Source: JAZOTK01 sp045534775 (GTDB lineage: Bacteria > Bacillota > Clostridia > RUG12999). From it: a DNA stretch of 64,000 nt. This document shows, in pieces, positions 33,918 to 43,933 of the stretch; positions within the stretch are counted from its first letter, which is position 1, and each line of letters opens with the position of its first letter. Position numbers and translations under genes: made by a program. Below the pieces are notes generated by a model. The model made no database searches. It was not told the origin of the DNA and saw only the letters and a program-made list of their open reading frames with translations. The stretch lies in NCBI GenBank assembly GCA_045534775.1, contig JAZSKI010000008.1, forward strand, positions 1-64,000. Direction: 5' to 3'.

Positions 33918-33918
33918 A

Positions 33919-33959
33919 AAAACTATGAACCTTCGTTTTTGCGAAGGTTCATAGTTTTT
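33919..33959. terminator. Bidirectional terminator
   Basis: A perfect 16-bp stem (33920-33935 with 33942-33957) with A-run and T-run on its flanks lies between the glycyl radical enzyme gene and the convergent XTP pyrophosphatase gene. Confidence 0.92.
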
Positions 33960-33960
33960 A

Positions 33961-34533
33961 TTATAAAGCTACTTTTTCACACAGATTTTTAAGTGCTGCA
34001 CCGCGGTGACTTATTTGGTTTTTTTCGTCTGCGGTAAGCTCGCCGAAGGTTTTGGCAAACTGTTCAACATAGAAAACAGGGTCGTAACCAAACCCGTTTT
34101 CACCTATGGGGGAGTCGGTTATTTTGCCGTAACATTCTCCGCGGGCGGTGACGGTTTTGCCGTCCGGATACACAATGGCTACCACCGAAACAAAACGTGC
34201 GGTCCTGTCGGTCAAGCCTTCCATATTGGCAAGGAGTTTATTAACCCTGTCCGTATCGCTACCTTCACAGTACCTGGCGGAATGAATGCCCGGCTGCAAA
34301 TCAAGAGCTATAACCTCAAGACCTGAATCATCAGCAATTACAGGCATATTGGACACCTCACAAAAGGCGTTTGCCTTTATTAGCACATTTTCTTCAAAGG
34401 TTAACCCATTTTCTTCGGGGTCGATAGCTATTCCTACATCTCCTGCGGAGATGACCTCAAAGCCGAGAGGTGATAAAATTTCTGAAAATTCACGTAGCTT
34501 GTGAGCGTTATTTGTCGCTGCAAGTATCTTCAT
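33961..34533 (-). CDS. rdgB: XTP/dITP diphosphatase (RdgB/HAM1)
   Basis: This house-cleaning enzyme hydrolyses non-canonical purine nucleoside triphosphates. The 190-residue protein shows ATNNAHKLREF at the N-terminus, VIADDSGLEVIAL in the catalytic centre and GFGYDPVFYV plus SHRGAALKNL near the C-terminus, all diagnostic. AGGTG precedes the ATG. It is the last gene of a five-gene minus-strand operon, 8 nt after the FakA-like gene. Confidence 0.95.
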   Translation of the reverse strand: MKILAATNNAHKLREFSEILSPLGFEVISAGDVGIAIDPEENGLTFEENVLIKANAFCEVSNMPVIADDSGLEVIALDLQPGIHSARYCEGSDTDRVNKLLANMEGLTDRTARFVSVVAIVYPDGKTVTARGECYGKITDSPIGENGFGYDPVFYVEQFAKTFGELTADEKNQISHRGAALKNLCEKVAL

Positions 34534-34541
34534 TTTTACAC

Positions 34542-36140
34542 CTACTCTGCGGAAATAATGTAGTAATAAACAGGTTGACCGCCGTATTGTAGTGATATAT
34601 CACATTCGGGATATTCCGCCTCTAATTTATCACAAAGAGCTTGTGCGGTTTTCTCCTCAATGTCGTTGCCGTAGTAAACAGTAATGACACCCGTATCATC
34701 GGTGCAAATATGACTGCAAACCGACAGCGCCGCTGTTTCTGCAGACTTTTCTGCGGCTACGATGCTCTTACCCGAGAGGGCTATTATATCGCCTTCTTTA
34801 ATGGTTAAACCGCCCGACTCGCTGTCGCGGACAGCGTAGGTCACAAGACCGGTCTCAACCAGCGAAGCGGCTTCTTTCATATTTTCGGCGTTTTCATCGG
34901 CACTCAGGCATACATCAAAGGAAATCAATGCCGATATGCCCTGAGGCAGAGTGGTTGTGGGAATAATTTTCACATCACAGTCCACCATAGTGACACTTTG
35001 TTCAGCCGCTAAAATAATATTTTTATTATTAGGGAAAACATATACGGTTTCGGCATGAGCCTTCTTGATAGCATCGGCAATGTCGCCGGCGCTGGGGTTC
35101 ATAGTCTGCCCGCCTTCGATAATTTCCGCGACACCTAATTCTTTTAAAATTTCAGAAAAGCCCTCGCCGGAGGATACCGACACAAAAGCATAAGGCTTTT
35201 TAGGCGTATCGGGTGCGGAAATGGTTTCTTTATGCTGGTGACGCATATTATCTATTTTGATATTTATAAGTCCGCCCAGCTTTAACGCTTCCTGAAGGGC
35301 AATACCCGGATTATCGGTATGAACGTGGACTTTTATTACGTCAAAATCTTCGATTACAAGCATACTGTCGCCGATTTCCGATAAAACGCTGCGAAGCTTG
35401 CTTACATCAGAAAGATTATCTTTTTTCTTTATAATAAATTCTGTACAGTATCCGAAGGTAATTTCCTCGCTGCCGATTGTCATAGCAGGGGTGTTATCGG
35501 CGGCAGTCTCTGATGCACTGCTGCTTTCAATAATTTTCCCTTCGGTAAGAACATAATACATTCCCTGTAAAATACAAAGCCAGCCCATACCGCCTGCATC
35601 TACAACACCTGCTTCAGCAAGCTTTTTCAGCATAGTGGGAGTCTTTTTAAGTGCATCGGAGGCACCGTCAACCGCCCCACGCATAACGGCAGTAATATCA
35701 TCGCTTTTTTCAAAAGCCTTTGCCGCGCCTTCGGCACAGCCGCGGGCTACGGTTAAAATAGTACCTTCCGTAGGCTTCATAACGGCATTATACGCCGTAT
35801 CGGATGCAACCTTAAATCCGTGAGCCAATGATTTTGCGGTAAACTCGCCGTGTTCGCCTACACCCTTAGAGAGACCTCTGAAAAGCTGCGACAGTATTAC
35901 ACCCGAATTTCCACGGGCGGATTTGAGGGTTGCGGAAGCAATTTTTTCGCAAATTTCCGGAATATTTGTTTCGTTGCAATTTTTAACAGCTTCAGCCGCA
36001 CCTACCATAGTGAGGGACATATTTTTACCCGTATCGCCGTCAGGAACGGGAAAAACATTCAATCTGTCTATTTCATCTCTGTTATTCCCGAGAAAATTTG
36101 ACGCGGAAATAATCATATTACAAAAAGTAAGACTATCCAT
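34542..36140 (-). CDS. DAK2-domain protein, FakA/YloV-like fatty acid kinase ATP-binding subunit
   Basis: The 532-residue protein opens with a DhaL/DAK2 domain (1-200), with NVFPVPDGDTGKNMSLTM, KSARGNSGVILSQLFRG and DAGGMGWL. A middle domain follows with GYCTEFIIKK and VHVHTDNPG, then a C-terminal DegV-like half. In Firmicutes FakA phosphorylates fatty acids bound to FakB (DegV proteins). The upstream Asp23-family gene is a conserved neighbour (yloU-yloV). No FakB gene is seen in the window. GGAGG lies 7 nt before the ATG. Confidence 0.9.
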   Translation of the reverse strand: MDSLTFCNMIISASNFLGNNRDEIDRLNVFPVPDGDTGKNMSLTMVGAAEAVKNCNETNIPEICEKIASATLKSARGNSGVILSQLFRGLSKGVGEHGEFTAKSLAHGFKVASDTAYNAVMKPTEGTILTVARGCAEGAAKAFEKSDDITAVMRGAVDGASDALKKTPTMLKKLAEAGVVDAGGMGWLCILQGMYYVLTEGKIIESSSASETAADNTPAMTIGSEEITFGYCTEFIIKKKDNLSDVSKLRSVLSEIGDSMLVIEDFDVIKVHVHTDNPGIALQEALKLGGLINIKIDNMRHQHKETISAPDTPKKPYAFVSVSSGEGFSEILKELGVAEIIEGGQTMNPSAGDIADAIKKAHAETVYVFPNNKNIILAAEQSVTMVDCDVKIIPTTTLPQGISALISFDVCLSADENAENMKEAASLVETGLVTYAVRDSESGGLTIKEGDIIALSGKSIVAAEKSAETAALSVCSHICTDDTGVITVYYGNDIEEKTAQALCDKLEAEYPECDISLQYGGQPVYYYIISAE

Positions 36141-36153
36141 TCTTCAACCTCCG

Positions 36154-36507
36154 TTAATCTACAACCTTTATGGTTTCTACGTGAATATTGAATTTGCCTA
36201 CCTCAATACCTGCAAAATGCTCAAGCTGGTATTTGACACTTTTTCTGATACTCTCGCTTACGGTGTGCATATTAATTCCGTAGGTTGTTGCAATATGCAA
36301 ATCTATTGACAGCTTTCCGTGTTCAACTTTGGTTTTAACGCCTTTTGAAAGGCTTAAAATGCTCTTATCATTTAAAAGCTTTCCGTTACCGCTTGACGTA
36401 AGACCTATTACACCATAACAGTTTGTTGCAATTTTAGCTATGGTTTTAACCAATACTCCGTTTGAAATTTTAATATCGCCTTTAATTGTTTTAATAGTTA
36501 TTGCCAT
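36154..36507 (-). CDS. Asp23/Gls24 family envelope stress response protein (YloU-like)
   Basis: The 117-residue protein has the Asp23 pattern: GDIKISNGVLVKTIAKIATNCYGVIGL at the N-terminus and LSIDLHIATTYGINMHTVSESIRKSVKYQLE in the centre. It sits 13 nt before the FakA-like gene, the standard yloU-yloV arrangement. The family is associated with envelope stress and membrane homeostasis, but its molecular function is unclear. GGAAGG lies before the ATG. Confidence 0.92.
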   Translation of the reverse strand: MAITIKTIKGDIKISNGVLVKTIAKIATNCYGVIGLTSSGNGKLLNDKSILSLSKGVKTKVEHGKLSIDLHIATTYGINMHTVSESIRKSVKYQLEHFAGIEVGKFNIHVETIKVVD

Positions 36508-36522
36508 AATTATCCATCCTTC

Positions 36523-37929
36523 CTATGTGTGATGCTTACCTGTTTTTAATGTAAATGTAAATTTTGTATATTCATTTGGTATGCTGACAACAGTAATGTT
36601 ACGGTTATGAGTGCGGATAATACTTTTAACCATATACAGCCCAAGCCCGACACCGGTTTTATCCATACTGCGTGACTTATCGGTTTTATGAAATTTATCC
36701 CAAATCCGGTCAATATCCTGAGGCGAAATGCCTTCGCCTGAATTTTCAACACTTATATATGCAGTATCGCCTTTTATATGAGTTGCAAGACTTATATACC
36801 CGCCGGGATTAACAAATTTAACGGCATTGTCTATTAAATTTGTCACAACCTGAGTAATGCTGTCCTGGTTGGCGGTGACGGGACAGCTGTCTTCTTCAAA
36901 GGTGAGACGCACGTCCAAGCCTTTTTCTTCAATTTTATTTTCAAATTTAATTATAGCTATCCGAAGAAGCTCGTTAATATCAAAATTATCGTAAACTATA
37001 TCTTTAGAGCCCGATTCCAATTTGGCAACATCAAGCAAATCGTTTACAAGTCTCGTAAGACGGTTGGTTTCGCTGATTACAAGGGTAATGTATTCCGCGT
37101 GCTTTTCGGGAGGAATAGTACCGTCTAAAATCCCCTGCAGAAATCCCGTGATAATCGTCATAGGGGTGCGAAGCTCGTGAGAGACGTTGGCAATAAAGGA
37201 ATTTCGGGTCTTTTCCTGAGACTGAAGTGCCGCGATGATTTCATTGAAATCATCAGACAAATGCTTTAATTCTCCTCCTAAATTAAGGTTGAGCCTCTTT
37301 TCAAAATCACCCTTTGCTATAAGCTTGAGCGCATTATTTATTTCTCTTATGGGAGATTCTATATTTTTTGATATAACAAAGGAAAATATACCCGTTAAAA
37401 TCAACGCAATAAACAGAACAAAGACAAAGGGTTTAAAGACCTCGTGCTTCATTTCCGATAAATAGGGAACGGGCAGAAGTGCAAAAACACCTCCGACAAC
37501 CTGATTGTTATGGTTTACAGGCTTACCGATTAATATGACGGGACTGCTGAAAATATCGTTGAAATTATCTACACGGTTAATGGATTTGCCGCTCAGAACC
37601 TCGTTTGTACTCATCGTGGGTAGCTTTCCACCTGCTTCAATGAGTGCCACTGTTGCCGAGGAAGAACAAACCTGAATATTTTTTTGCCTGTCAAAAACTA
37701 TTATATGCGAGCCTGAGGTCAAACTGTACACATCTATTATTCTGGAATACTGAAATCCGTTTATTTCTGCTTCTGAAACATAAGCCACAACACTGTCAAG
37801 AGTGTCGGAAAGCTCCTCGGATACCTTGGAGGCAACATAGTTATTCAGGAAAAAATGAACAGATATACCAACAATTAAAAATCCCAAAATCACTATTGAG
37901 AAGCATTGGATAAAGATTTTCCTACGCAA
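36523..37929 (-). CDS. Two-component sensor histidine kinase
   Basis: The 468-residue membrane kinase has an N-terminal helix (about 8-30), an extracytoplasmic sensor loop of about 130 residues, a second helix (about 168-190), a HAMP domain and the H-box NVSHELRTPMTIITGFLQG. A HATPase domain with N (NLIDNAVKF), G1 (ENSGEGI) and G2 (GVGLGLYMVKSI) boxes follows. Translation probably starts at TTG 37929 with AAGGAG 9 nt upstream; the ATG just before it is out of frame. It follows its response regulator and precedes the Asp23-FakA genes, which suggests control of or by envelope lipid state. Confidence 0.9.
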   Translation of the reverse strand: MRRKIFIQCFSIVILGFLIVGISVHFFLNNYVASKVSEELSDTLDSVVAYVSEAEINGFQYSRIIDVYSLTSGSHIIVFDRQKNIQVCSSSATVALIEAGGKLPTMSTNEVLSGKSINRVDNFNDIFSSPVILIGKPVNHNNQVVGGVFALLPVPYLSEMKHEVFKPFVFVLFIALILTGIFSFVISKNIESPIREINNALKLIAKGDFEKRLNLNLGGELKHLSDDFNEIIAALQSQEKTRNSFIANVSHELRTPMTIITGFLQGILDGTIPPEKHAEYITLVISETNRLTRLVNDLLDVAKLESGSKDIVYDNFDINELLRIAIIKFENKIEEKGLDVRLTFEEDSCPVTANQDSITQVVTNLIDNAVKFVNPGGYISLATHIKGDTAYISVENSGEGISPQDIDRIWDKFHKTDKSRSMDKTGVGLGLYMVKSIIRTHNRNITVVSIPNEYTKFTFTLKTGKHHT

Positions 37930-37990
37930 AAAGCATCACTCCTTGGCAACGATAAACCTCCGCCGCCTTTATTTAACACGACTACGGTTT

Positions 37991-38680
37991 TTATTTAGCC
38001 GACAGTTCAAATTTATATCCTACTCCCCAGACCGTTTTAAGTGACCAATCACAACTGCTGCCTTCAATTTTTTCCCTGATACGTTTTACGTGAACGTCAA
38101 CGGTACGGGAATCCCCAAAGAAATCGTAACCCCAGATTTCATCGAGGAGCTGCTCTCTGGTAAATACCTTATTGGGATGAGTCGCCAGAAAATACAAAAG
38201 CTCCAGCTCCTTCGGCGGCATATCAAGCCTGTTCCCGCAAGCCTTTATTTCGTAATTTGACATATTAATCTCAATGTTGTCATAGGAAATAATTTTCAAA
38301 TCGTTATCCTTGGTTTCAAACCTGCGAAGAACAGCCTTTATCCGCGCCACAAGCTCGCGGGTATCAAAGGGCTTGGCAATATAGTCATCCGCACCCATCT
38401 CAAGCCCCAGCACCTTATCAAAGGTATCGTCCTTGGCTGTCAGCATTATTATGGGAACAGCACTGGTTTTTCTGATTTCGCGGCATACCTCAAAGCCGTC
38501 CTTGCCCGGTAGCATTATATCAAGCAACACTAAAGAAGCAGATACAGTCTTAAGCTTTTCAAGAGCTACAATACCGGTGTTTGCAATTTCAACGGTATAC
38601 CCTTCTTTTTCAAGATACAGCCTTATAAGCTCGCAGATATTATGATCATCATCAACCACAAGAATTGTATGATTTGACAT
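37991..38680 (-). CDS. OmpR/PhoB-family response regulator
   Basis: The 229-residue protein has a receiver domain with the acidic pocket DDD (10-12), phosphoacceptor D54 (LLDIMLPG), T of MLTAK and K of AKPF, followed by a winged-helix output domain ending VWGVGYKFE. It is the first gene of the minus-strand operon with the kinase 61 nt downstream. The conserved linkage with fatty-acid kinase and Asp23 genes points to an envelope-related signal; the true stimulus is unknown. Confidence 0.93.
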   Translation of the reverse strand: MSNHTILVVDDDHNICELIRLYLEKEGYTVEIANTGIVALEKLKTVSASLVLLDIMLPGKDGFEVCREIRKTSAVPIIMLTAKDDTFDKVLGLEMGADDYIAKPFDTRELVARIKAVLRRFETKDNDLKIISYDNIEINMSNYEIKACGNRLDMPPKELELLYFLATHPNKVFTREQLLDEIWGYDFFGDSRTVDVHVKRIREKIEGSSCDWSLKTVWGVGYKFELSAK

Positions 38681-38888
38681 TTTGATGCCGCCTTTCGTAA
38701 AGATTAGTTTAAACCTATATTATAAGTATATATTATATTTTGCGGTTTGTCAAGTCGCAGAAAAATATTTGGCTTACAAAATAAGATTATTTGTAATATA
38801 AAAATTGATGTTTTTTGTCTTTTTTTGCGCGAAGCTGAGAAAAAAGCATACAAAATTAATAAAAAATTAATAAAATGCGTAAAAATAC

Positions 38889-38917
38889 TTGACAGTTTGC
38901 AAAAAAAAGTATAAAAT
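38889..38917 (+). promoter_or_regulatory. Promoter of rny
   Basis: Consensus TTGACA (38889-38894), 17-bp spacer, TAAAAT (38912-38917). About 80 nt of leader precedes the start codon. Confidence 0.7.
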
Positions 38918-39004
38918 ATAAGGGTACGTATTATATGCTAAAATATATTATTGTGCAATTATCAGATAAATTATTTACAAAAGTGGAGGTGCCGGAAAGA
39001 GAGT

Positions 39005-40576
39005 ATGGAGTTAATTCATTACTTAATTATGGTGCTTGTGGCTGTTATATTTGGCGTTATTGGTGTGTTCATCGGTATAATATACAGAAAAAATATTGGT
39101 GAAAAAGCAATAGGCTCTGCGGAAAAGGAAGCGGCTAAAATACTTGAAGAAGCTAAAAAATCTGCTGAAGATATAGCAAAAAGTGCACAAGCACGTAAGA
39201 AGGAAGCGATGATTGAGGCTAAAGAAGAGATACATAAAAATCGTGTTGAATTTGACCGTGAGTTCAAAGAAAGACGAAGTGAAATATCTCGCCAAGAGCG
39301 TCGTATAACACAAAAAGAGGAAACCTTGGATAAGAAAACCGAGGCTCTTGAAAAAAGAGAAGAAAATGTAGCAAAAAAACAAAGTGAAATGGAAGCTGCT
39401 CAGGCGGAAATACAAGCACTTAAGGAGAAACAGTTAAGTGAGCTTGAAAAAATTTCCGGGATGAAACGCGAAGAAGCTAAAGACATTATATTACGTAATG
39501 TAGAAAGCGAAACTCGTCACGAAGCGGCAATGCTTATTAAATCCATAGAGGATGAGGCTAAGGAAGAAGCGGAAAATCGCGCAAGAAAGATTGTAGGACT
39601 TGCAATCCAGCGTTGTGCGGCAGACCACGCGGCTGAGGTAACAGTATCTGTTGTAAACCTGCCCAGCGATGAAATGAAGGGCAGAATTATCGGTCGCGAA
39701 GGCAGAAACATCCGTACCCTTGAAACCTTAACAGGTATTGACCTGATAATTGATGATACGCCGGAGGCTGTTATTTTATCGGGCTTTGACCCTGTGAGAC
39801 GTGAGGTTGCAAGACTTGCTCTTGAAAAATTAATTCATGACGGACGAATTCATCCGGCAAGAATTGAAGAAACTGTGGAAAAAGCAAGACGTGAAGTGGA
39901 AAACACTATCAAACAGGAGGGCGAACGTGCTACCTTTGAAACGGGTGTTCACGGGCTGCATCCTGAGCTTATCAAGCTGCTTGGTAAACTTAAATACAGA
40001 ACCAGCTACGGTCAGAATGTTCTTATGCATAGCATTGAGGTGGCTCATCTGTCGGGAATTATGGCGGCTGAAATGGGTGTGGATATTAATCTTGCTAAAC
40101 GTGCAGGCTTGCTCCATGATATTGGTAAGGCGATTGACCATGAGGTTGATGGCTCTCACGTTGATATTGGTGCAAATATCGCAAGAAAATATAAAGAAAG
40201 CAGTGAGATTGTTCACGCAATTATGGCACATCACGGTGATGTTGAAGCAAACACCATTGTGGCGTGTATTGTTCAGGCGGCGGATGCTGTTTCGGCGGCA
40301 AGACCCGGCGCAAGACGTGAAAATATTGAAACCTATATTAAACGTCTCGAACAGCTGGAAGCCATTGCAACCAGCTTTGATGGAGTTGAAAAATCCTTTG
40401 CAATTCAGGCAGGCCGTGAGGTTCGTATTATGGTTAAGCCTGAAGATGTCAGCGATGAATCAATGCTCCTTGTAGCTAAAGATATTGTTAAGAAAATTGA
40501 AGAAGAGCTCGAATATCCCGGACAGATTAAAGTAAATGTAATCCGTGAAGTTCGTGCAATAGAATACGCGAAATAA
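39005..40576 (+). CDS. rny: Ribonuclease Y
   Basis: RNase Y is the membrane-anchored endonuclease that starts mRNA decay in many Firmicutes. The 523-residue protein has an N-terminal transmembrane helix (about 5-25) and a long charged coiled coil (30-190). A KH domain with [17 protein letters not shown] and an HD domain with [10 protein letters not shown] follow. The ATG 39005 gives the standard length; GGAGGTG lies 13 nt upstream and GAAAGAG closer, so the initiation signal is slightly unusual. An upstream in-frame TTG (38951) is not needed. Confidence 0.96.
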   Translation: MELIHYLIMVLVAVIFGVIGVFIGIIYRKNIGEKAIGSAEKEAAKILEEAKKSAEDIAKSAQARKKEAMIEAKEEIHKNRVEFDREFKERRSEISRQERRITQKEETLDKKTEALEKREENVAKKQSEMEAAQAEIQALKEKQLSELEKISGMKREEAKDIILRNVESETRHEAAMLIKSIEDEAKEEAENRARKIVGLAIQRCAADHAAEVTVSVVNLPSDEMKGRIIGREGRNIRTLETLTGIDLIIDDTPEAVILSGFDPVRREVARLALEKLIHDGRIHPARIEETVEKARREVENTIKQEGERATFETGVHGLHPELIKLLGKLKYRTSYGQNVLMHSIEVAHLSGIMAAEMGVDINLAKRAGLLHDIGKAIDHEVDGSHVDIGANIARKYKESSEIVHAIMAHHGDVEANTIVACIVQAADAVSAARPGARRENIETYIKRLEQLEAIATSFDGVEKSFAIQAGREVRIMVKPEDVSDESMLLVAKDIVKKIEEELEYPGQIKVNVIREVRAIEYAK

Positions 40577-40589
40577 TTTATTTGATTTA

Positions 40590-40618
40590 TTAAAGCAGCT
40601 TAATAAAAGCTGCTTTAA
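40590..40618 (+). promoter_or_regulatory. Intergenic hairpin between rny and ymdB
   Basis: A perfect 12-bp stem, TTAAAGCAGCTT with AAGCTGCTTTAA, and a five-base loop, with no T-run. It may be an mRNA processing or stability element between co-transcribed genes. Confidence 0.5.
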
Positions 40619-40647
40619 CCATTATTTTAGGAAGTGAAGTCATATTT

Positions 40648-41415
40648 ATGAATTTTTTATGTATTGGTGATATTGTAGGCAGGCAGGGAAGTGAAATGGT
40701 TGCTGCACAGCTTAAATACATTAAACAGGACTACGATATTGATTTTGTAATTGCCAACGGCGAAAATGCCACAACAGGCAACGGAATTAACAGAGAACGT
40801 GCCGATATGCTGCTTGATTGCGGCGTAGATGTGATTACGCTGGGGAACCACGCTTTTTCCAAATCAAAACAGGTAACGGAGCTTTTTCGCGACGGTTATC
40901 CCATAGTAAGACCAATCAATATGCAAAAAGCAACGCCGGGAGAGGGCTTCATAATCAAAACCTGTGGCGGCAAGAAAATAGCAGTTATAAACGCTATGGG
41001 AAGGGTTTATATGATACCCGGCGATTGTCCCTTTACGGCGATAAAGGAATGCATATCGGAAATTGATGCAGATATAATTTTTGTAGATTTTCACGCAGAA
41101 GCAACCAGCGAGAAAAAAGCATTGGGCTATTATCTCGATGGCGAAATAACCTGCCTTTTCGGCACTCATACTCACGTGCAGACGGCGGATGAACAGCTTT
41201 TGCCGAAAGGAACGGCATATATTACGGATTTGGGAATGACGGGGCCTTATGTGTCGGTGCTGGGAGTAAAAAAAGAATGTTCTATAAAGAAATTCCTCAC
41301 AATGCAGCACGAAAAATATGAAAATGCAGACGGAAGCTGTATGCTGAGCGGAATTATTGTTTCTGTAGGCGAGGATAATATGCCTACCGGAATACAAAGG
41401 ATAAATTTAAGATAA
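40648..41415 (+). CDS. YmdB-family metallophosphoesterase (TIGR00282)
   Basis: The 255-residue protein has the dimetal motifs of the family: GDIVGRQG (near residues 7-14), ANGENATTGNGI (around 38-49), GNHAF and DFHAEATSEK, with GTHTHVQTAD near the C-terminus. YmdB hydrolyses 2',3'-cyclic nucleotides in B. subtilis and affects biofilm and sporulation decisions. It follows rny as in Bacillus (rny-ymdB). Confidence 0.93.
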   Translation: MNFLCIGDIVGRQGSEMVAAQLKYIKQDYDIDFVIANGENATTGNGINRERADMLLDCGVDVITLGNHAFSKSKQVTELFRDGYPIVRPINMQKATPGEGFIIKTCGGKKIAVINAMGRVYMIPGDCPFTAIKECISEIDADIIFVDFHAEATSEKKALGYYLDGEITCLFGTHTHVQTADEQLLPKGTAYITDLGMTGPYVSVLGVKKECSIKKFLTMQHEKYENADGSCMLSGIIVSVGEDNMPTGIQRINLR

Positions 41416-41565
41416 AATCGGGGCGGTGAGAAGCCGATTAAAAACGATGAAAAATTGCCTGCGATTATTTATCTTTCTATTTACAAAAAAAGAACATAAG
41501 AATAGTATAAATCGCATAAACCCGGGTGGGCTGAGTAAAATTGCTAAAAAAAGTATAATTTTCTA

Positions 41566-41594
41566 TTGCAATGTTACAAAAAATATGGTATAAT
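41566..41594 (+). promoter_or_regulatory. Promoter of hppA
   Basis: TTGCAA (41566-41571), 17-bp spacer ending in TGG (extended -10), TATAAT (41589-41594). Confidence 0.75.
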
Positions 41595-41647
41595 TAGGTT
41601 GTGATGCCTGAAAATGGCAGAAAAATATATAAAAGGAGCTGTATAAA

Positions 41648-43729
41648 ATGGAAAAAATGATACCGTTTTTAGTTTTAGCGGTTGCCGTTATAGCATTGAT
41701 TTTTGCAGTGTTTAAGTTTTATTCGGTAAAAAAACTTTCTGAAGGAACTGAACAGATGGCGGATATTTCGCAGAAAATTCGTAAGGGTGCTATGGCATAT
41801 CTGAAAAGACAGTACAAAACTGTAGGCGTATTCTTTATTGTTATGATTGTAATCTTAACCGTTCTTGCGGCAACCGGATTTTTAACATTCTTTGTCCCTG
41901 TTGCGTTTTTAACAGGCGGTTTGTTTTCGGCTATCTCGGGCTTTGTAGGTATGAAGATAGCTACTTATGCCAATTCCCGTACGGCAAACGGCGCAAGAGA
42001 GGGTCTTGACAAGGGCTTGAAAATTGCATTTTCATCAGGTACGGTTATGGGTATGACGGTTGTAGGCTTAGGCTTGTTGGATATCAGCGTATGGTATGCG
42101 CTTTTAACCTTTGTGTTTGGGCTTCCCGTTGAAGATGTTATGGCGGCAATGCTTACCTTCGGTATGGGAGCAAGCTCAATGGCTCTTTTTGCAAGAGTGG
42201 GCGGCGGTATTTTCACAAAAGCTGCCGATGTGGGCGCTGACCTTGTAGGTAAGGTTGAAGTAGGTATCCCTGAGGATGACCCGAGAAATCCTGCTTGTAT
42301 AGCAGATAACGTAGGTGATAACGTAGGTGACGTTGCAGGTATGGGCGCGGATTTATATGAATCTTATGTAGGTTCAATAATATCCTGCGGAGCACTTGCT
42401 GTAGCGGCGGGTCTAGGTATAAAAGGGGTTTTACTGCCGATGGCAATTGCGGCTGTGGGTATACTGGCATCTATAGTTTCAACCTGGTTTGTATCCACAA
42501 AAGAGGGTGCAACTCAGAAAATGCTTTTAGGCTCACTGAGAAAAGGTACATATTCTGCGGCAGTAATTTCTGCTGTACTTAATCTTGTTTTGGTTTGGTT
42601 TATGCTTCCCAACGAAATGGGTCTTTTCGGAGCTATAGTTTCGGGACTTCTGGCAGGTGTACTGATAGGCTTCTTTACGGAATATTATACATCAGACTCT
42701 TATAATCCTACACGTAAGCTGGCTGAATCTTCAAATACGGGTAGCGCAACCATTATTATTGACGGTGTGGCCCTGGGTATGAGCTCAACAGCTATTCCTG
42801 TAATTATTGTAGGTGTATCAATTATTGTAAGCTATTTCTGTGCAGGCGGTATATCTTCATTTGCTTCGGGACTCTACGGCGTAGGTCTTTCAGCTGTGGG
42901 AATGCTTGCAACCCTGGGAATTACCCTTGCAACCGACGCATACGGACCTGTTGCGGATAACGCAGGCGGTATAGCCGAGATGTGCGGATTGCCTAAAGAG
43001 GTAAGAGAAAGAACAGATGCACTTGATTCTCTCGGAAACACAACAGCGGCTACGGGCAAAGGCTTTGCTATTGGCTCGGCGGCACTTACGGCACTTGCCT
43101 TGATTGTTTCCTATACAGATAAAATTCAGACTATTGACGGAAGTCTTTTAGATTTAAGCATAACAAATCCTGCAACCTTAATCGGTTTGTTTGTGGGCGC
43201 AATGCTTCCGTTCTTGTTCTCAGCAATGACAATGCGTGCGGTAGGTCGTGCAGCACAGAAAATCGTTGTAGAGGTAAGAAGGCAGTTTAAAGAAATCAAA
43301 GGACTTATCACAGGTGAAGCTGAAGCTGATTATGAGACCTGTATTGATATTTGTACAAAATCATCATTGAAGGAAATGATAGCTCCGGCGGCACTTGGCA
43401 TACTTTCGCCGATTATTGTAGGTGTTATCCTCGGTTGTAACGGCGTTGTAGGTATGTTGGCAGGTGCACTTGTGTCGGGTTTTGTACTTGCGATTATGAT
43501 GTCCAATGCAGGTGGTGCATGGGATAATGCAAAGAAATATATTGAAGCAGGGAACTTTAACGGAAAAGGCTCAGAAAACCATAAGGCTGCTGTAGTAGGC
43601 GATACGGTAGGCGACCCCTTTAAGGATACAGCAGGACCTTCGGTAAATATTCTGATTAAACTGCTTTCTATGGTATCAATTATTTTCGCGGCGGTTGTTG
43701 CGGCTTACGGTGGAATGGGAATATTCTAA
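41648..43729 (+). CDS. hppA: Membrane-bound K+-dependent-type ion-translocating pyrophosphatase
   Basis: The 693-residue protein has about 16 transmembrane helices and couples pyrophosphate hydrolysis to ion transport. The active-site signature is complete: [31 protein letters not shown] and a C-terminal [15 protein letters not shown]. The segment [10 protein letters not shown] carries the alanine typical of K+-dependent enzymes rather than the lysine of K+-independent ones; many K+-dependent members pump sodium, which is likely here. It is monocistronic with a strong promoter and terminator. Confidence 0.96.
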   Translation: MEKMIPFLVLAVAVIALIFAVFKFYSVKKLSEGTEQMADISQKIRKGAMAYLKRQYKTVGVFFIVMIVILTVLAATGFLTFFVPVAFLTGGLFSAISGFVGMKIATYANSRTANGAREGLDKGLKIAFSSGTVMGMTVVGLGLLDISVWYALLTFVFGLPVEDVMAAMLTFGMGASSMALFARVGGGIFTKAADVGADLVGKVEVGIPEDDPRNPACIADNVGDNVGDVAGMGADLYESYVGSIISCGALAVAAGLGIKGVLLPMAIAAVGILASIVSTWFVSTKEGATQKMLLGSLRKGTYSAAVISAVLNLVLVWFMLPNEMGLFGAIVSGLLAGVLIGFFTEYYTSDSYNPTRKLAESSNTGSATIIIDGVALGMSSTAIPVIIVGVSIIVSYFCAGGISSFASGLYGVGLSAVGMLATLGITLATDAYGPVADNAGGIAEMCGLPKEVRERTDALDSLGNTTAATGKGFAIGSAALTALALIVSYTDKIQTIDGSLLDLSITNPATLIGLFVGAMLPFLFSAMTMRAVGRAAQKIVVEVRRQFKEIKGLITGEAEADYETCIDICTKSSLKEMIAPAALGILSPIIVGVILGCNGVVGMLAGALVSGFVLAIMMSNAGGAWDNAKKYIEAGNFNGKGSENHKAAVVGDTVGDPFKDTAGPSVNILIKLLSMVSIIFAAVVAAYGGMGIF

Positions 43730-43740
43730 TAAAAACAATA

Positions 43741-43775
43741 AACGGGAATTTGGTTTCAAATTCCCGCTTTTTTTA
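43741..43775 (+). terminator. Terminator of hppA
   Basis: Stem CGGGAATTTG/CAAATTCCCG (43743-43752 with 43757-43766), loop GTTT, followed by a T-run. Confidence 0.92.
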
Positions 43776-43837
43776 TTTAAAAACACCGGATTGAAGCTTT
43801 CTGACATAGAAAAATCAAAAATGGAACAATTAAAATG

Positions 43838-43905
43838 TTGCACAAGAAATAAAGAAATTTTTGTGCAAAGTATACATTGCGTGCAACAGGGCAATATGAT
43901 AACAT
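43838..43905 (+). promoter_or_regulatory. Promoter and LacI-type operator candidates before the Gfo/Idh gene
   Basis: TTGCACAA (43838-43845), TTGTGCAA (43861-43868, inverted copy) and TTGCGTGCAA (43877-43886) form three related half-palindromes. The last overlaps a -35 box (TTGCGT 43877-43882) that is 17 bp from TAACAT (43900-43905). The LacI gene two positions downstream in the operon is the likely binder. Confidence 0.5.
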
Positions 43906-43933
43906 TATGATATAAATAAGAAGGATGATTAAT

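Noticed and set aside
39837..40475. A 212-codon frame on the same strand inside rny
   Set aside because: It is a shifted frame of RNase Y; the HD and KH motifs are in the other frame.
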